From the NCBI GenBank assembly GCA_007280905.1, contig QYQM01000117.1, forward strand, positions 1 through 51,328: a stretch of DNA of 51,328 bases, read 5' to 3'. The notes under the pieces are model-generated. The model saw only the letters and a program-made list of their open reading frames with translations. It was not told the DNA's origin and did no database searches. A program made the translations under genes and the position numbers. Origin of the DNA: Porphyromonadaceae bacterium (GTDB lineage: Bacteria; Bacteroidota; Bacteroidia; Bacteroidales; UBA12481). This document shows positions 1 to 8,570 of the stretch, in pieces; positions within the stretch are counted from its first letter, which is position 1; each line of letters begins with the position of its first letter.

Positions 1-849
1 CCCATGAACTTTTACTGCATCACCAGCCTGATTATGGTGGCCCTTACCATGATATTCGGATGGAACCTGGGAGCGATGAAAAAGTACGCAGTCGGCAGTC
101 GGCAGTCGGCAGTAGACGTACCGCCAACCACCGACGACGGACAACTGATAACCGACAACCGACAGCCATCTCAAGGTCTTCCAGTCTTAAAGTCTCACAG
201 TCTTCTAGTTATAATCCCAGTTCTCGTCCTGGTAGCCACGATGCTGTTAAGCCTGGTGGTTACGGGAAAAGGTTCGATGATGAAGGGCGACGGAACAGCT
301 TCTGTATTTTATGCCGTGCTGGCGGCTATCGCGGTTCTGGCGCTGATGGTGCAGTTTAGGCCAAAAGCCCAACGTCCGGATATTGAAAAATCAGTTTATA
401 CAGGGATCGGCGACTTTATGGAGGTGGGAATCCTGCTGGCACTTGCCCTGACACTCGGCAGCCTCTGCAAAGAGATGGGAACCGGTTATTACATTGCAGG
501 ACTGGCTTCAGGGAATGTTCCCGGATTTTTGATGCCACTGATCTTTTTCTTCGTCAGCTGCCTGATCTCGTTTGCAACCGGCACCTCTTACGGAACTTTC
601 AGTATCATGGTTCCGCTGGCGGTTCCTGTGGCTCAGGCGATGAATATCCCGCTGCCGCTGATGTTTGCTGCCTGTGTTTCCGGCGGGGTGTTCGGCGATA
701 ACACCTCACCCTTTTCCGATACGAGTGTTGTTACGGCTATTTCGGCAAAAACCGGAGTGGTCGAACATGTGGAAACGCAGCTTCCTTATGCGCTGATTTC
801 AGCAAGTTTAGCGGGTGTGATGTTTGTGGTGGCCGGGCTGCTGGCATAG
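1..849 (+). CDS. NhaC-type Na+/H+ antiporter, C-terminal part (5' end outside window)
   Basis: Inner-membrane ion antiporter of the NhaC family, exchanging Na+ for H+. The frame is open from base 1, so the gene starts upstream and only about 283 residues are visible. Several hydrophobic segments can be read. The conserved stretches FATGTSYGTFSIMVPLAVP and GGVFGDNTSPFSDT, with charged and polar residues inside membrane helices, are typical of the family. It ends in PYALISASLAG followed by a last helix. Between the motif AMKKYA and the helix starting LLVIIPVLVL there is a polar stretch of about 40 residues encoded entirely by word-repeats (88-207). It looks like an in-frame repeat insertion in a loop. 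The family assignment is firm; the ion preference is inferred from the family. Confidence 0.85.
   Translation, partial: PMNFYCITSLIMVALTMIFGWNLGAMKKYAVGSRQSAVDVPPTTDDGQLITDNRQPSQGLPVLKSHSLLVIIPVLVLVATMLLSLVVTGKGSMMKGDGTASVFYAVLAAIAVLALMVQFRPKAQRPDIEKSVYTGIGDFMEVGILLALALTLGSLCKEMGTGYYIAGLASGNVPGFLMPLIFFFVSCLISFATGTSYGTFSIMVPLAVPVAQAMNIPLPLMFAACVSGGVFGDNTSPFSDTSVVTAISAKTGVVEHVETQLPYALISASLAGVMFVVAGLLA
88..207. repeat. in-frame word-repeat insertion in antiporter gene
   Basis: The first part is a degenerate tandem of GCAGTCGGCAGTCGGCAGT. It is followed by the relative ACAACTGATAACCGACAACC and then by AGTCTTAAAGTCTCACAGTC, which is the reverse complement of the AAGACTGTAAGAC family found at 852-906. 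All of it is translated in frame inside the antiporter. The same words fill non-coding gaps elsewhere in the window. Confidence 0.8.
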
Positions 850-851
850 AG

Positions 852-906
852 GAAGACTGTAAGACGATAAGACTGTAAGACTGTAAGACGATAAGACAAG
901 AAGACC
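852..906. repeat. AAGACTGTAAGACGATAAGAC word-repeat, gene-end gap
   Basis: Degenerate tandem of a roughly 9-10 base word (AAGACTGT, AAGACGAT) directly after the antiporter stop, in the gap between two convergent genes. There are no spacers, so it is not a CRISPR array. Relatives lie at 35420-35465 (intergenic) and 48729-48790 (coding). Confidence 0.85.
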
Positions 907-979
907 GGTTTACCTCACTGTACCTGGATCTTATACTTCAGAATTGGATTTCGAATCTAGAAATTCTTCCTTAAAACTT

Positions 980-1642
980 CTATTTGTTAACGATCTTGTA
1001 ATTCGAGTACTGAACAATAACGGTGGCCTTCTTGGGTATCGAATCGGGTTTCTGGATTCCCTTGGTCATGATTTCATTCATCGCTTTGGTGGGGAAAGCC
1101 ATATTGTTGATCTCAAAGCTCACGGTTAAACGGTCGGGCAATGGACGAAAATTAGTATTATATTCAAAATCAATAATATAAGATCCCGACTTTCTGGTAT
1201 AAGTTTTCATCCGCATGATACGGCTTAGCTCAGGGTCGATCCAGAGTTGAGCCAGGATAACATCCGAATCTTCAGCTTCCGGAATTACTTTGATGATCCG
1301 GGTTTTCCGGTTGTCTACGAGCTCTTCCCCTACATCGATGGCTGTATATTTGGCTTTAAGAAGCTGCAGGTAATCCATCTGCAATCCTTTTTTTGGGAGG
1401 AGAGCCAGACCTTCGGCTTCGAAGGTGAATTTATCGGGACATTCAAACCTGACCTTAATCTTCCGGTCTTTAATATTGATAAAATCCACATCTACCTTAA
1501 CCAGTGCATCTGCCTCAAACCGGAGGATCTTATCCATGTTCTGCCCAACGGCTTTCAGGAGCGATTCCGCATCCTGAGCCGGAAGGGTGTAACCGATCAA
1601 TGAGCAGATCAGGGTTATAAGGATTATTTTTAACGTTCTCAT
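980..1642 (-). CDS. LolA-like exported protein
   Basis: Protein of 220 residues with a clear signal peptide (MRTLKIILITLICSLIGYTL, cut near PAQ), so it should act in the periplasm. The mature part is beta-rich and contains a MKTYTRKSGSYIIDFEY-type strand pair, matching the LolA/LolB-like fold of outer-membrane lipoprotein carriers and related sensor-like proteins. I could not place it in a more precise family. It starts 1 base away from the end of the ABC permease gene (stop at 1644), so it is the third gene of the minus-strand ABC operon. A role in lipid or lipoprotein handling together with that transporter is possible but inferred. Confidence 0.6.
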   Translation of the reverse strand: MRTLKIILITLICSLIGYTLPAQDAESLLKAVGQNMDKILRFEADALVKVDVDFINIKDRKIKVRFECPDKFTFEAEGLALLPKKGLQMDYLQLLKAKYTAIDVGEELVDNRKTRIIKVIPEAEDSDVILAQLWIDPELSRIMRMKTYTRKSGSYIIDFEYNTNFRPLPDRLTVSFEINNMAFPTKAMNEIMTKGIQKPDSIPKKATVIVQYSNYKIVNK

Positions 1643-1643
1643 G

Positions 1644-2480
1644 TTAACTCAGAATATCTTTTTTTCGAAAATACCAGATGGTGACACTTAAAAACCCTAC
1701 AATATATATAAGCTGTATCAGGATGGCATGACCTATGGATGACAAGCCTGAATCGGTTTGAAAAAACAGTTGCCAGGAGGGCAGATACGAGGTGAAAATG
1801 TATTGATTGACCGGTCCCAGCAAAATTGCCCCGACTGTGCTGATAATTGTGATACCGATTATCATGGCAACTGTTCCGATGATCGGCCCGATTGAGTTGT
1901 CGGCGAATGAGGAAAGCAGAAATGACAATGCCGCAACAGTAGTCATGCTTAAAACCCCGTAAGCATAGGCGCCTGCGAACCTCCACAGAAGATCGTTGGA
2001 CGAGAAAATATTCACTTTGTTTGTCACCACGAGCAGATCGCCCGGCCCGAAAAGGATCAGGCCGATGCCAATACTGAGGATGGCCATTACCGCCACCAGC
2101 AATACTGCATAGATCCAGCCGGCAATGAATTTGGCGAGGACAAGCTGAACACGGCTAATCGGTCGGGTCAGAATAAGCCGGAAGGTTCCGGAATTGGCTT
2201 CGCCAGCCAGCATATCACCTGTTACCAGTGCCACTAAAATTGGAACATGAATCCACAAGGTGTTCAGAATGATGTATGAAACCAGGTACAGGTTAATGAT
2301 ATTGCCTTCAAAAATGAAACGGTCCTTGATATTCTGAATAATAATACCCACCATCGTATCACCCTCAAGCAAGATCCCGAATTCAATCGCGAGTACAATG
2401 ATGATCACGGCACCAAATCCGATATAGGTTCGCGGTTTACTGAATATTTTAAACAGCTCGATGCTAACTAACTTTCTCAT
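1644..2480 (-). CDS. ABC-2 family transporter permease
   Basis: Protein of 278 residues with about six hydrophobic helices. It begins MRKLVSIELFKIFSKPRTYI, a classic ABC-2 N-terminus with a cytosolic amphipathic start before the first helix. The motif GEANSGTFRLILTRPISR matches the conserved loop of NatB/CcmB-like export permeases. I chose the ATG at 2480 rather than the one at 2528 because it overlaps the ATPase stop by 17 bases and gives the usual N-terminus; a longer start would run deep inside the ATPase gene. It pairs with the ATPase encoded just upstream. The substrate cannot be read from the sequence. Confidence 0.85.
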   Translation of the reverse strand: MRKLVSIELFKIFSKPRTYIGFGAVIIIVLAIEFGILLEGDTMVGIIIQNIKDRFIFEGNIINLYLVSYIILNTLWIHVPILVALVTGDMLAGEANSGTFRLILTRPISRVQLVLAKFIAGWIYAVLLVAVMAILSIGIGLILFGPGDLLVVTNKVNIFSSNDLLWRFAGAYAYGVLSMTTVAALSFLLSSFADNSIGPIIGTVAMIIGITIISTVGAILLGPVNQYIFTSYLPSWQLFFQTDSGLSSIGHAILIQLIYIVGFLSVTIWYFRKKDILS

Positions 2481-3384
2481 CTTCTGTAATTTGTAAAAAG
2501 AACTCCTCAAGTGATCGTACCGGTTCAACTGCGAAGATTTGCATTTTATGTCCTACCAGGAAAGCATTGAGGTCAGGTATTTCATCCTTATTGATCTTAA
2601 AATAGATCCGCTCCTGATTGCTTTTTATAATCTTTGCAGCCCAAACGGTTTCATTCAGGAAGGAAAGGCCTGCTGCGGTATCCGCGAGTACAAAGGCTAC
2701 CTGACGGTCCTGGCTGTTGACAAGCTCCTGTACATTGCCCTCAACGAGAGCTTTTCCTTTGTCGATAATGATCATCCGGTTGGCAATTTGTTCTATCTCG
2801 AATAATATGTGACTGGATATCAGAATGGTAATATTGTTGTCCTGATTAAGCGATGTAACCAAGTCCCTAATTTCTTTCTGACCCTGAGGATCAAGGCCGT
2901 TGGTGGGTTCGTCCAGAATAATCAGATCAGGATGATGGAGCAGCGACTGAGCAATGCCGAGCCTTTGTTTCATGCCCAGTGAGTAGGTTCGGACCGTGCT
3001 GCCGGCTCGGGGAAGGAGTCCGACCAGTTCAAGAACCTCGTCCACTCTGTGTTTCAGGTTTGAAATATTGGAAAGCCTACCGAGTATCTCGAGATTTTTC
3101 CTGGCTGAAAGGTAATTGTAGAAATCAGGTTTTTCGATCAGTGCGCCGAGTCGACTGAGTGTTTTATAGCGATCCCTGGCCAGGTCGTGGCCAAAAAGCA
3201 GGATTTGCCCTGAGGTTGGCCGGATGAGGGAAAGCATCATCCGGATGGTAGTGCTTTTTCCCGAACCATTGGGTCCGAGGAAGCCATAAATATCACCTGG
3301 CAGTACTTTCATCGACAGGTCATCCACAGCCCGGATCTGACCGAAGTGTTTGCTCAGGTTCAGGATTTCAATGTATGGATCCAT
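2464..3384 (-). CDS. ABC transporter ATP-binding protein (NatA-like)
   Basis: ATPase of 306 residues. Walker A is GPNGSGKST at about 37-45, the signature is YSLGMKQR at about 139-146, and Walker B is LIILDEPTNGLDP at about 154-166, followed by an SSH switch histidine. The extra C-terminal domain of about 80 residues is usual for ATPases serving ABC-2 permeases. It is the first gene of the ATPase-permease-LolA-like operon. The start at 3384 gives MDPYIEILNLSKHFG, a standard beginning. The energy-coupling role is certain; the cargo is unknown. Confidence 0.93.
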   Translation of the reverse strand: MDPYIEILNLSKHFGQIRAVDDLSMKVLPGDIYGFLGPNGSGKSTTIRMMLSLIRPTSGQILLFGHDLARDRYKTLSRLGALIEKPDFYNYLSARKNLEILGRLSNISNLKHRVDEVLELVGLLPRAGSTVRTYSLGMKQRLGIAQSLLHHPDLIILDEPTNGLDPQGQKEIRDLVTSLNQDNNITILISSHILFEIEQIANRMIIIDKGKALVEGNVQELVNSQDRQVAFVLADTAAGLSFLNETVWAAKIIKSNQERIYFKINKDEIPDLNAFLVGHKMQIFAVEPVRSLEEFFLQITEDEKVS

Positions 3385-3404
3385 TAGGTTTTCGAATTAC
3401 TAAA

Positions 3405-3505
3405 GGTTATCGGTTATCGGTTGTCAGTTATCAAGGTTGTGATTGTTGTGATTGTTGCGGGTTATCGGTTATTCCGAGTCACGCGTCACGCATCACGCGT
3501 CACGA
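3405..3505. repeat. mixed word-repeats between rhamnosidase and ABC genes
   Basis: The gap between the GH78 stop and the ABC ATPase start contains GGTTATCGGTTATCGGTTGT, then TTGTGATTGTTGTGATTGTT, then a CACGCGTCACGCATCACG tandem. The last family runs into the end of the rhamnosidase gene, whose stop (3500-3502) lies inside it. The other families recur at 6585, 12140, 26591 and 35472. Confidence 0.8.
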
Positions 3506-6253
3506 ATTTTTAGTTACGAACTCATACGATCCCGATCCTACCATATATACGGCAAAACCTTTATCCATTCTCAGAAAGAGTATTTCGGGCGAAGTTGAAA
3601 CGGGTTTTCCACCTTCGGTTATCTGCCGAACGTCATTAGTTTTTATATAGATTTCAGCAGTGGTATTAGTCGGAATCGTGACTTTAAGAATCATGTCCTT
3701 GTTATCGATTTTCCATTCCGATTTAACTGATCCGTAGATCGATTCATGCTCTGCGCGGGCCCAGGTTAACCCACCCCCGGGAATAGGCCGGATGATAATT
3801 TTTTTGTAGGCGGGTATAATAGGATCTTCCTGTAATCCTGCTACCTGGGTATACATCCAGTTGCCGATTGCCCCGTACGCGTAATGGTTGAAAGAGTTCA
3901 TACCGGCATCCTGAAAGCTGCCGTCGGGTTTGATGCCATCCCAACGTTCCCAGATGGTGGTTGCCCCTTTGGTAATCGGATAGAGATAGCCGGGGTATTC
4001 TTTGCGCATCAGCAGCATATAAGCCAGATCATCATATCCGAATTCCGATAATACAGGGTTTACCAGTGATGCCCCGATAAAACCGGTGGTGATATGTCCG
4101 AACGACCTGACATCACGTGCAAACCGGGCGGCTACACTGTCGCGCTGCCAATCCGGTACCAGATCGAAGGTAAGGGCAATAACATAAGCGGTTTGAGTAT
4201 TCGAAGAGAGCCGGCCGTTCGGGGTTACAAACTCCTTCTGGAAAGCTCCGCGAATGTTATTGTACAGTTCCTGGTATGCTGTTGCCTCATCCTGCTTATT
4301 CAGAATTCCGGCAATGCGGCTTACCAGTTTGGTTGACCAGGCAAAGTAAGCGGTAGCGATCAGATCCTTGTCGGTAGTGGCACCCGGGTAATCTGAACGG
4401 TCGGATGCAAAAGCCAGCCAGTCGCCGAAATGTTCACCGTTGTTCCATAAAAAGCTGCTGCCCGACCTGGTTTTCATGTAATTGATCCAGGCTTTCATCG
4501 ATTCATACTGGCGTTCGAGGATTCGTTTATCACCATACTGGCGGTAGACTGTCCAGGGAACGATTACGGCTGCATCGGCCCAGCCGGTTGATCCGCCAGC
4601 TTTGAGGATGTCGGGGATTACATGAGGTACGCGGCCATCAGGAAATTGATCAAAAGCCAGGTCTTTCAGCCATTTGGTATAAAAGGTAGCGGCATCCCGG
4701 TTAAAGCAGGCCGTTGGGGAAAAAACCTGTGCGTCGCCGGCCCAGCCGAGGCGCTCATCACGTTGAGGGCAATCCGTTGGAACATCCAGGAAATTGCCCA
4801 TCAGTCCCCACTGAATATTATGCTGGAGCTGGTCGATCATCGGATCGGAACAGGCAAATTCTCCGGCAGGATTCATATCGGAATAGATAACAATACCGGT
4901 AATTTCTTTTTTTTCAGGCATTTCTATGAATCCCGAAACTTTCACATATCGGAATCCCTGGAATGTGAAATGGGGTTCATACACTTCCTCGAGATCGCCC
5001 TTAAGGATATATTCGATGGTTTGTTTTGCCGCACGGAGGTTGGTGAAGTAAATGTTTCCTGCCTTGTCGAGTACCTCGGCATGCCGGAGCGTCACTTTAC
5101 GGCCTGCATGCCCGTTGACTTTAAGCCGGACCCAGCCAACCATATTCTGGCCCATATCAACGAGGGTATCTCCATTGGGTGCTTTAAATATATTTACCGG
5201 GGATAGTTCAGCCATTCTTCTTACCGGAGGACCGCTCTGGGCGGCGAGATTCTGCATGTTAAAGTCCTTTTCTAACACCGGTTTCCACCCTTTATCCTTA
5301 AATGCCGGGGAACTCCAACCCGGAATTTCCAATCGGGCATCGTAGGTCTCACCGTGATATATTTCCGACATCAGGATCGGACTGTTGTTGAATTTCCAGG
5401 TTTTATCGGTGACAATCAGGACTTTTGACCCATCGGTATATTCCACTGAAAGCTGTGCCAGGACTCCGGTTTGCGTGCCATAAAGATTCCGCATTTTGCT
5501 CCACGCAAGATCCCCTCTGTACCAGCCGTTTCCAAGAATTACACCGATAGCGTTATCGCCCTTTTTAAGCAGTCTGGTCAGATCATAGGTCTGATATTGC
5601 AGATGTTTGTTGTAGCTGGTCCATCCCGGAGTAAATAGCCAGTCGTTCGGTTTTAAACCGTTCACTTCAAGCTGATAGAGCCCATGTGCGGTAATATATA
5701 ACCGGGCTGATTTAACCTCCTTTTTGAGTTTGAAAGTTTTACGGATCAGCGGGCAGGATTGTTCGGCCTTTGCATCAGCTATTGTATTGGGTTCGATCCA
5801 GGAAGCTTTCCAATCGGTAAGTTTCAGCAGCCCTGTTTCCAAGTAAGATATTGGTGACCAATCAGTTATATGGTTCTGATTATCCCAAATCCTGACTGTC
5901 CAATAATATCTTTTCCCGGATTCAAGAGCAGGACCTGTATAAGCCACTTGATTACTCTCATCCGATGGTACCTTTTTACTGGTCCAGAACAGAGGTTCAG
6001 CGTTTTTCAGTTTATCAATAGTGAGGCCCACCCGAACCTCATAGGCAATCTGCCTGATGTCACGCACATTGGCTTTAATCACCCAACTGAAACGAGGTTG
6101 TAATACATCTATACCGACTGGATTAACCTGATATTCAGTACGAAGCCGGATGACTTCAACAAAAGGTTTTGAGTTTTGCGCCAACGACAGCTGGCCAACC
6201 AGGGAGCTTCCTGTTAACACCAAAACTGGAAATAGGATCGCTAATCTTTTCAT
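3500..6253 (-). CDS. GH78 alpha-L-rhamnosidase, exported
   Basis: Protein of 917 residues that removes terminal alpha-L-rhamnose from glycans or glycosides. It has a signal peptide (MKRLAILFPVLVLTGSSLVG). Next come a fibronectin-like N-terminal domain (about 30-140), rhamnosidase beta domains with HGLYQLEVNG at about 190-199 and GNGWYRGDLAW at about 241-251, an (alpha/alpha)6 catalytic barrel (about 460-800) and a C-terminal beta domain. The catalytic signature DCPQRDERLGWAGD lies at 494-507, with the likely acid E500. The second carboxylate is in TTIWERWDG, at E769. The length fits the family. It is the last gene of the minus-strand operon, 31 bases after GH38. The final residues VTKNS come from a CACGCGTCACG repeat, so the C-terminus has been extended or replaced by repeat DNA. 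Confidence 0.95.
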   Translation of the reverse strand: MKRLAILFPVLVLTGSSLVGQLSLAQNSKPFVEVIRLRTEYQVNPVGIDVLQPRFSWVIKANVRDIRQIAYEVRVGLTIDKLKNAEPLFWTSKKVPSDESNQVAYTGPALESGKRYYWTVRIWDNQNHITDWSPISYLETGLLKLTDWKASWIEPNTIADAKAEQSCPLIRKTFKLKKEVKSARLYITAHGLYQLEVNGLKPNDWLFTPGWTSYNKHLQYQTYDLTRLLKKGDNAIGVILGNGWYRGDLAWSKMRNLYGTQTGVLAQLSVEYTDGSKVLIVTDKTWKFNNSPILMSEIYHGETYDARLEIPGWSSPAFKDKGWKPVLEKDFNMQNLAAQSGPPVRRMAELSPVNIFKAPNGDTLVDMGQNMVGWVRLKVNGHAGRKVTLRHAEVLDKAGNIYFTNLRAAKQTIEYILKGDLEEVYEPHFTFQGFRYVKVSGFIEMPEKKEITGIVIYSDMNPAGEFACSDPMIDQLQHNIQWGLMGNFLDVPTDCPQRDERLGWAGDAQVFSPTACFNRDAATFYTKWLKDLAFDQFPDGRVPHVIPDILKAGGSTGWADAAVIVPWTVYRQYGDKRILERQYESMKAWINYMKTRSGSSFLWNNGEHFGDWLAFASDRSDYPGATTDKDLIATAYFAWSTKLVSRIAGILNKQDEATAYQELYNNIRGAFQKEFVTPNGRLSSNTQTAYVIALTFDLVPDWQRDSVAARFARDVRSFGHITTGFIGASLVNPVLSEFGYDDLAYMLLMRKEYPGYLYPITKGATTIWERWDGIKPDGSFQDAGMNSFNHYAYGAIGNWMYTQVAGLQEDPIIPAYKKIIIRPIPGGGLTWARAEHESIYGSVKSEWKIDNKDMILKVTIPTNTTAEIYIKTNDVRQITEGGKPVSTSPEILFLRMDKGFAVYMVGSGSYEFVTKNS

Positions 6254-6284
6254 TTAAAGAAATTTGGTCAAAGGTAATTTATTT

Positions 6285-8570
6285 TTATCCGATCGGCAGA
6301 TGTGGCCAAACCAATGGCGGAGCATTCAACCATTCCGCAATCGAAAATGGATCAGTAGTGGAGGACCCATGGGTACTCCCGGCTGCCATTCCGCAGGTAT
6401 CCTCCCATATTGCCAGCCGGATTTCATGAATTCCGATATCCATATATTTATGCGACCTGCCATTGTTCAGATCATAACCCTGTTCATGGCAATAGGCAGC
6501 ACTCCGGAGGACTGACAGCCGAACCTCTTTTCCGTCGAAGTCGAAGCCGTGCAGGCCGGAGTGGGCGATATATTTGCGATGGTCGTGGGTTATCGGTTGT
6601 GGGTTATCGATTGTCGGTAGTGGGTTGTCGGTTGATTCCAGCGTAATCCAGGTTCCGTGCACATACTCTTGTCCGTCTGCCGGAAATTCTACGGCACCGC
6701 CAGGTATTTGGGCAATTAGTCGCGGATTTTTCATCCCGGTGGGTATGGCCAGTTTTAGCCGTTTTTGCTCTTCATTCCATTGAATGCGGATTTTGTACTC
6801 TGTAACGTGCCATTCGGCATAGACAATGCGATGAACGATTATTTTACTATGACGAAAGATCAAAGTAAATTCATAGATATTTCGAACAACTCCGTTTTCG
6901 ATGATCCGCTCGTTATGCTCTGCCTCAAACTTACCTGCTACCTCACGCCATGCCCATGTGTTGGTGCCCCAGGAATCGGCTTTATCGCGGAGAACGAGGA
7001 ACCTGACCTCCCCCTGCCCCAGAAGTATCTCCCCTTGCGCCCTCCTTAGGAAGGTGGGGGAGGTACCTTCAGTGGGCTTGAGATAGAAATGATGCACTCC
7101 TTCACTGAGATCCTTCGCCAGGAACGAAATCTTTCTGCGCCAGCGGTGGAAAGGCAGCCGGGCTTCGGGCTGTTCTTCCTGGCAGGGGATCTCATTGCCT
7201 TGCCGATCGTATAATTTGAGTACCCATTCGCCTTCCCAGAAGGGCCGGTAATCACTCATGCATTCGAACTCTACAGGGAAAGTGGTAAGTCCGGGATTTG
7301 AATGGAATACAGTTACCGGAATATGAGCTTTAAGCGGTTCAACAGATTGATTAATAGCAGTGATCGATTCCATATTTATTCGGCGGATATTCTCCAGGGC
7401 CCGGCCATATAAATCAAGCGCATCCTGCTCCGCCTGCTCTGTGCATGATCCGGTCAGGATATCATGAAAATCGTTAAAGAGGATGTCGCGCCAGATATCA
7501 GAGACCTCCTTCTGCGCAGGTACCTCCCCCGGCTCACAAAGGACCTCCCCCTGCCCCCTCCTTAGAAAGGAGGTGGTGGGAGCACCTGTATAATTTTCTA
7601 CTGAAGGAAAGCAGGAGCTGGAAGCCCCCTCCTTCATAAGGAGGAGGTTGGGGGAGGTACTTCTGGGGTGGCAGTATCGAACAAGTCTTTCAGCCTGTAC
7701 CGCAGCGCCACTGGCTTCGGCGGCTTTGCGCTTGAGGCGGGCGAGCGAGGTGTAACAGCCGGTAAAAACCCGCTGAAGACCGCCTTCATATACCGGTAAT
7801 CCGGTAATCAGCGACTTGATGGCTTCGTAAAAGTGGTCGGTGGTGCTGTGAATGAACTCTATACGATTCTCGTTCGCTGAGAACTCCCGGATCCGATCGA
7901 GATCGGTACGGGTGGCGCCGCCGCCATGATCACCGAGGCCCCAAAAGAGTGCGACATCGCGACCACGCTCCAGAGCCAGATTGGTGGCTTCAGTCAGCCT
8001 CTGTGTGATGTTTTTCCGCTCGGTATGATAGAGCCCGATTTCAATCCGATAGGCAGGGATCGTGCAGTCATTCAAGCCTTTCCACCGATACAGGCTGTCA
8101 GGTAAATCGAGAAATTCTTTTTCTGGCCGTTGGTGGATATAAAGTTCATAGCCAAAATCACAGAGAAGTTTGGGCAAACCGGCCGGGTGGCCAAAGGAAT
8201 CGAAGTTGTAGGCCACCCTGGGCTCAACACCAAATTCTGTTTTGAAAAAATCGCGGCCAAACCGGATGTGCCGCACCAGGTTTTCGTAAGGAGGGAGATT
8301 AACATCAGGTTGCAAGTACCAACCCCCGGCAATGAACCAGCGGTTTTGCTCAACAAGATCCCTGATCTCGTGGAATAATCGGGTGTCATATTTCTGAACC
8401 CACTGATACAAAATGGCTTCATTATGATTAAATATCAGTTCCGGATATTCATGGATGATTTCCACTGCGTTCCGGAAAGTGGCAATAGCTTCTGAGCAGC
8501 CTTCGGTCCAGCGCCACTGCCAAACCGGATCGAGATGCGCGTTACAGATCAGGTGAACTCTATTTTTCAT
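6285..8570 (-). CDS. GH38 alpha-mannosidase carrying repeat-derived inserts
   Basis: About 761 residues from the ATG at 8570. That start overlaps the symporter stop by 11 bases and gives MKNRVHLICNAHLDPVW; the upstream ATG at 8612 lies within the symporter. Zinc and catalytic residues of GH38 are visible: H12 and D14 (AHLDPVW), nucleophile D124 (YNFDSFGH) and H369 (NDFHD). No signal peptide is seen, so it is probably cytosolic. Three tracts match non-coding repeat families: about residues 302-355 (bases 7519-7660), a shorter one at 7005-7064, and a TTATCGGTTGTGGG tract at 6585-6635. The protein ends at PLVWPHLPIG, earlier than I would expect, so the last beta domain may be truncated. If it folds, it would release mannose from alpha-mannosides. 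Confidence 0.88.
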   Translation of the reverse strand: MKNRVHLICNAHLDPVWQWRWTEGCSEAIATFRNAVEIIHEYPELIFNHNEAILYQWVQKYDTRLFHEIRDLVEQNRWFIAGGWYLQPDVNLPPYENLVRHIRFGRDFFKTEFGVEPRVAYNFDSFGHPAGLPKLLCDFGYELYIHQRPEKEFLDLPDSLYRWKGLNDCTIPAYRIEIGLYHTERKNITQRLTEATNLALERGRDVALFWGLGDHGGGATRTDLDRIREFSANENRIEFIHSTTDHFYEAIKSLITGLPVYEGGLQRVFTGCYTSLARLKRKAAEASGAAVQAERLVRYCHPRSTSPNLLLMKEGASSSCFPSVENYTGAPTTSFLRRGQGEVLCEPGEVPAQKEVSDIWRDILFNDFHDILTGSCTEQAEQDALDLYGRALENIRRINMESITAINQSVEPLKAHIPVTVFHSNPGLTTFPVEFECMSDYRPFWEGEWVLKLYDRQGNEIPCQEEQPEARLPFHRWRRKISFLAKDLSEGVHHFYLKPTEGTSPTFLRRAQGEILLGQGEVRFLVLRDKADSWGTNTWAWREVAGKFEAEHNERIIENGVVRNIYEFTLIFRHSKIIVHRIVYAEWHVTEYKIRIQWNEEQKRLKLAIPTGMKNPRLIAQIPGGAVEFPADGQEYVHGTWITLESTDNPLPTIDNPQPITHDHRKYIAHSGLHGFDFDGKEVRLSVLRSAAYCHEQGYDLNNGRSHKYMDIGIHEIRLAIWEDTCGMAAGSTHGSSTTDPFSIAEWLNAPPLVWPHLPIG
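6585..6635. repeat. TTATCGGTTGT word-repeat inside GH38 gene
   Basis: Degenerate tandem GGGTTATCGGTTGTGGG, TTATCGATTGTCGG, TAGTGGGTTGTCGG, translated in frame on the minus strand as a stretch rich in N, P, T and D just before the last strands of GH38. The words match the intergenic tracts at 3405 and 12140. Confidence 0.75.
7005..7064. repeat. short copy of GGTACC-ended palindromic element inside GH38
   Basis: Starts GACCTCCCCCTGCCCC and ends GGTGGGGGAGGTACC, so the two ends are inverted copies of each other. It contains the CCCTCCTTAGGAAGG core also present in the longer copy at 7519-7660. It is read in frame in GH38, giving a stretch that includes FLRRAQGE, a near repeat of FLRRGQGE from the longer copy. 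Confidence 0.75.
7519..7660. mobile_element. MITE-like palindromic element inserted in frame in GH38
   Basis: A 142-base unit bounded by GGTACCTCCCCC and GGGGGAGGTAC. It has inner hairpins (CCCCCTCCTTAGAAAGGAGG and CCCCCTCCTTCATAAGGAGG) and a centre reading GGAAAGCAGGAGCT. The intergenic element at 45897-46000 has matching ends and the centre GGAAAGCAGGTGCT, so these are two copies of one family. It has no coding capacity of its own. It adds about 47 residues in the helical linker of GH38 before DIWRDILFNDFHD. Mobility is inferred from copy and position; no transposase is in the window. Confidence 0.7.

Noticed and set aside
60-359. Second open frame inside the antiporter gene
   Set aside because: It is another frame of the same DNA; the antiporter frame has clear family motifs.
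852-906. Possible CRISPR array in the tandem repeats here and at 35391-35544
   Set aside because: The repeat word is only about 9-10 bases, varies between copies, and there are no unique spacers or cas genes.
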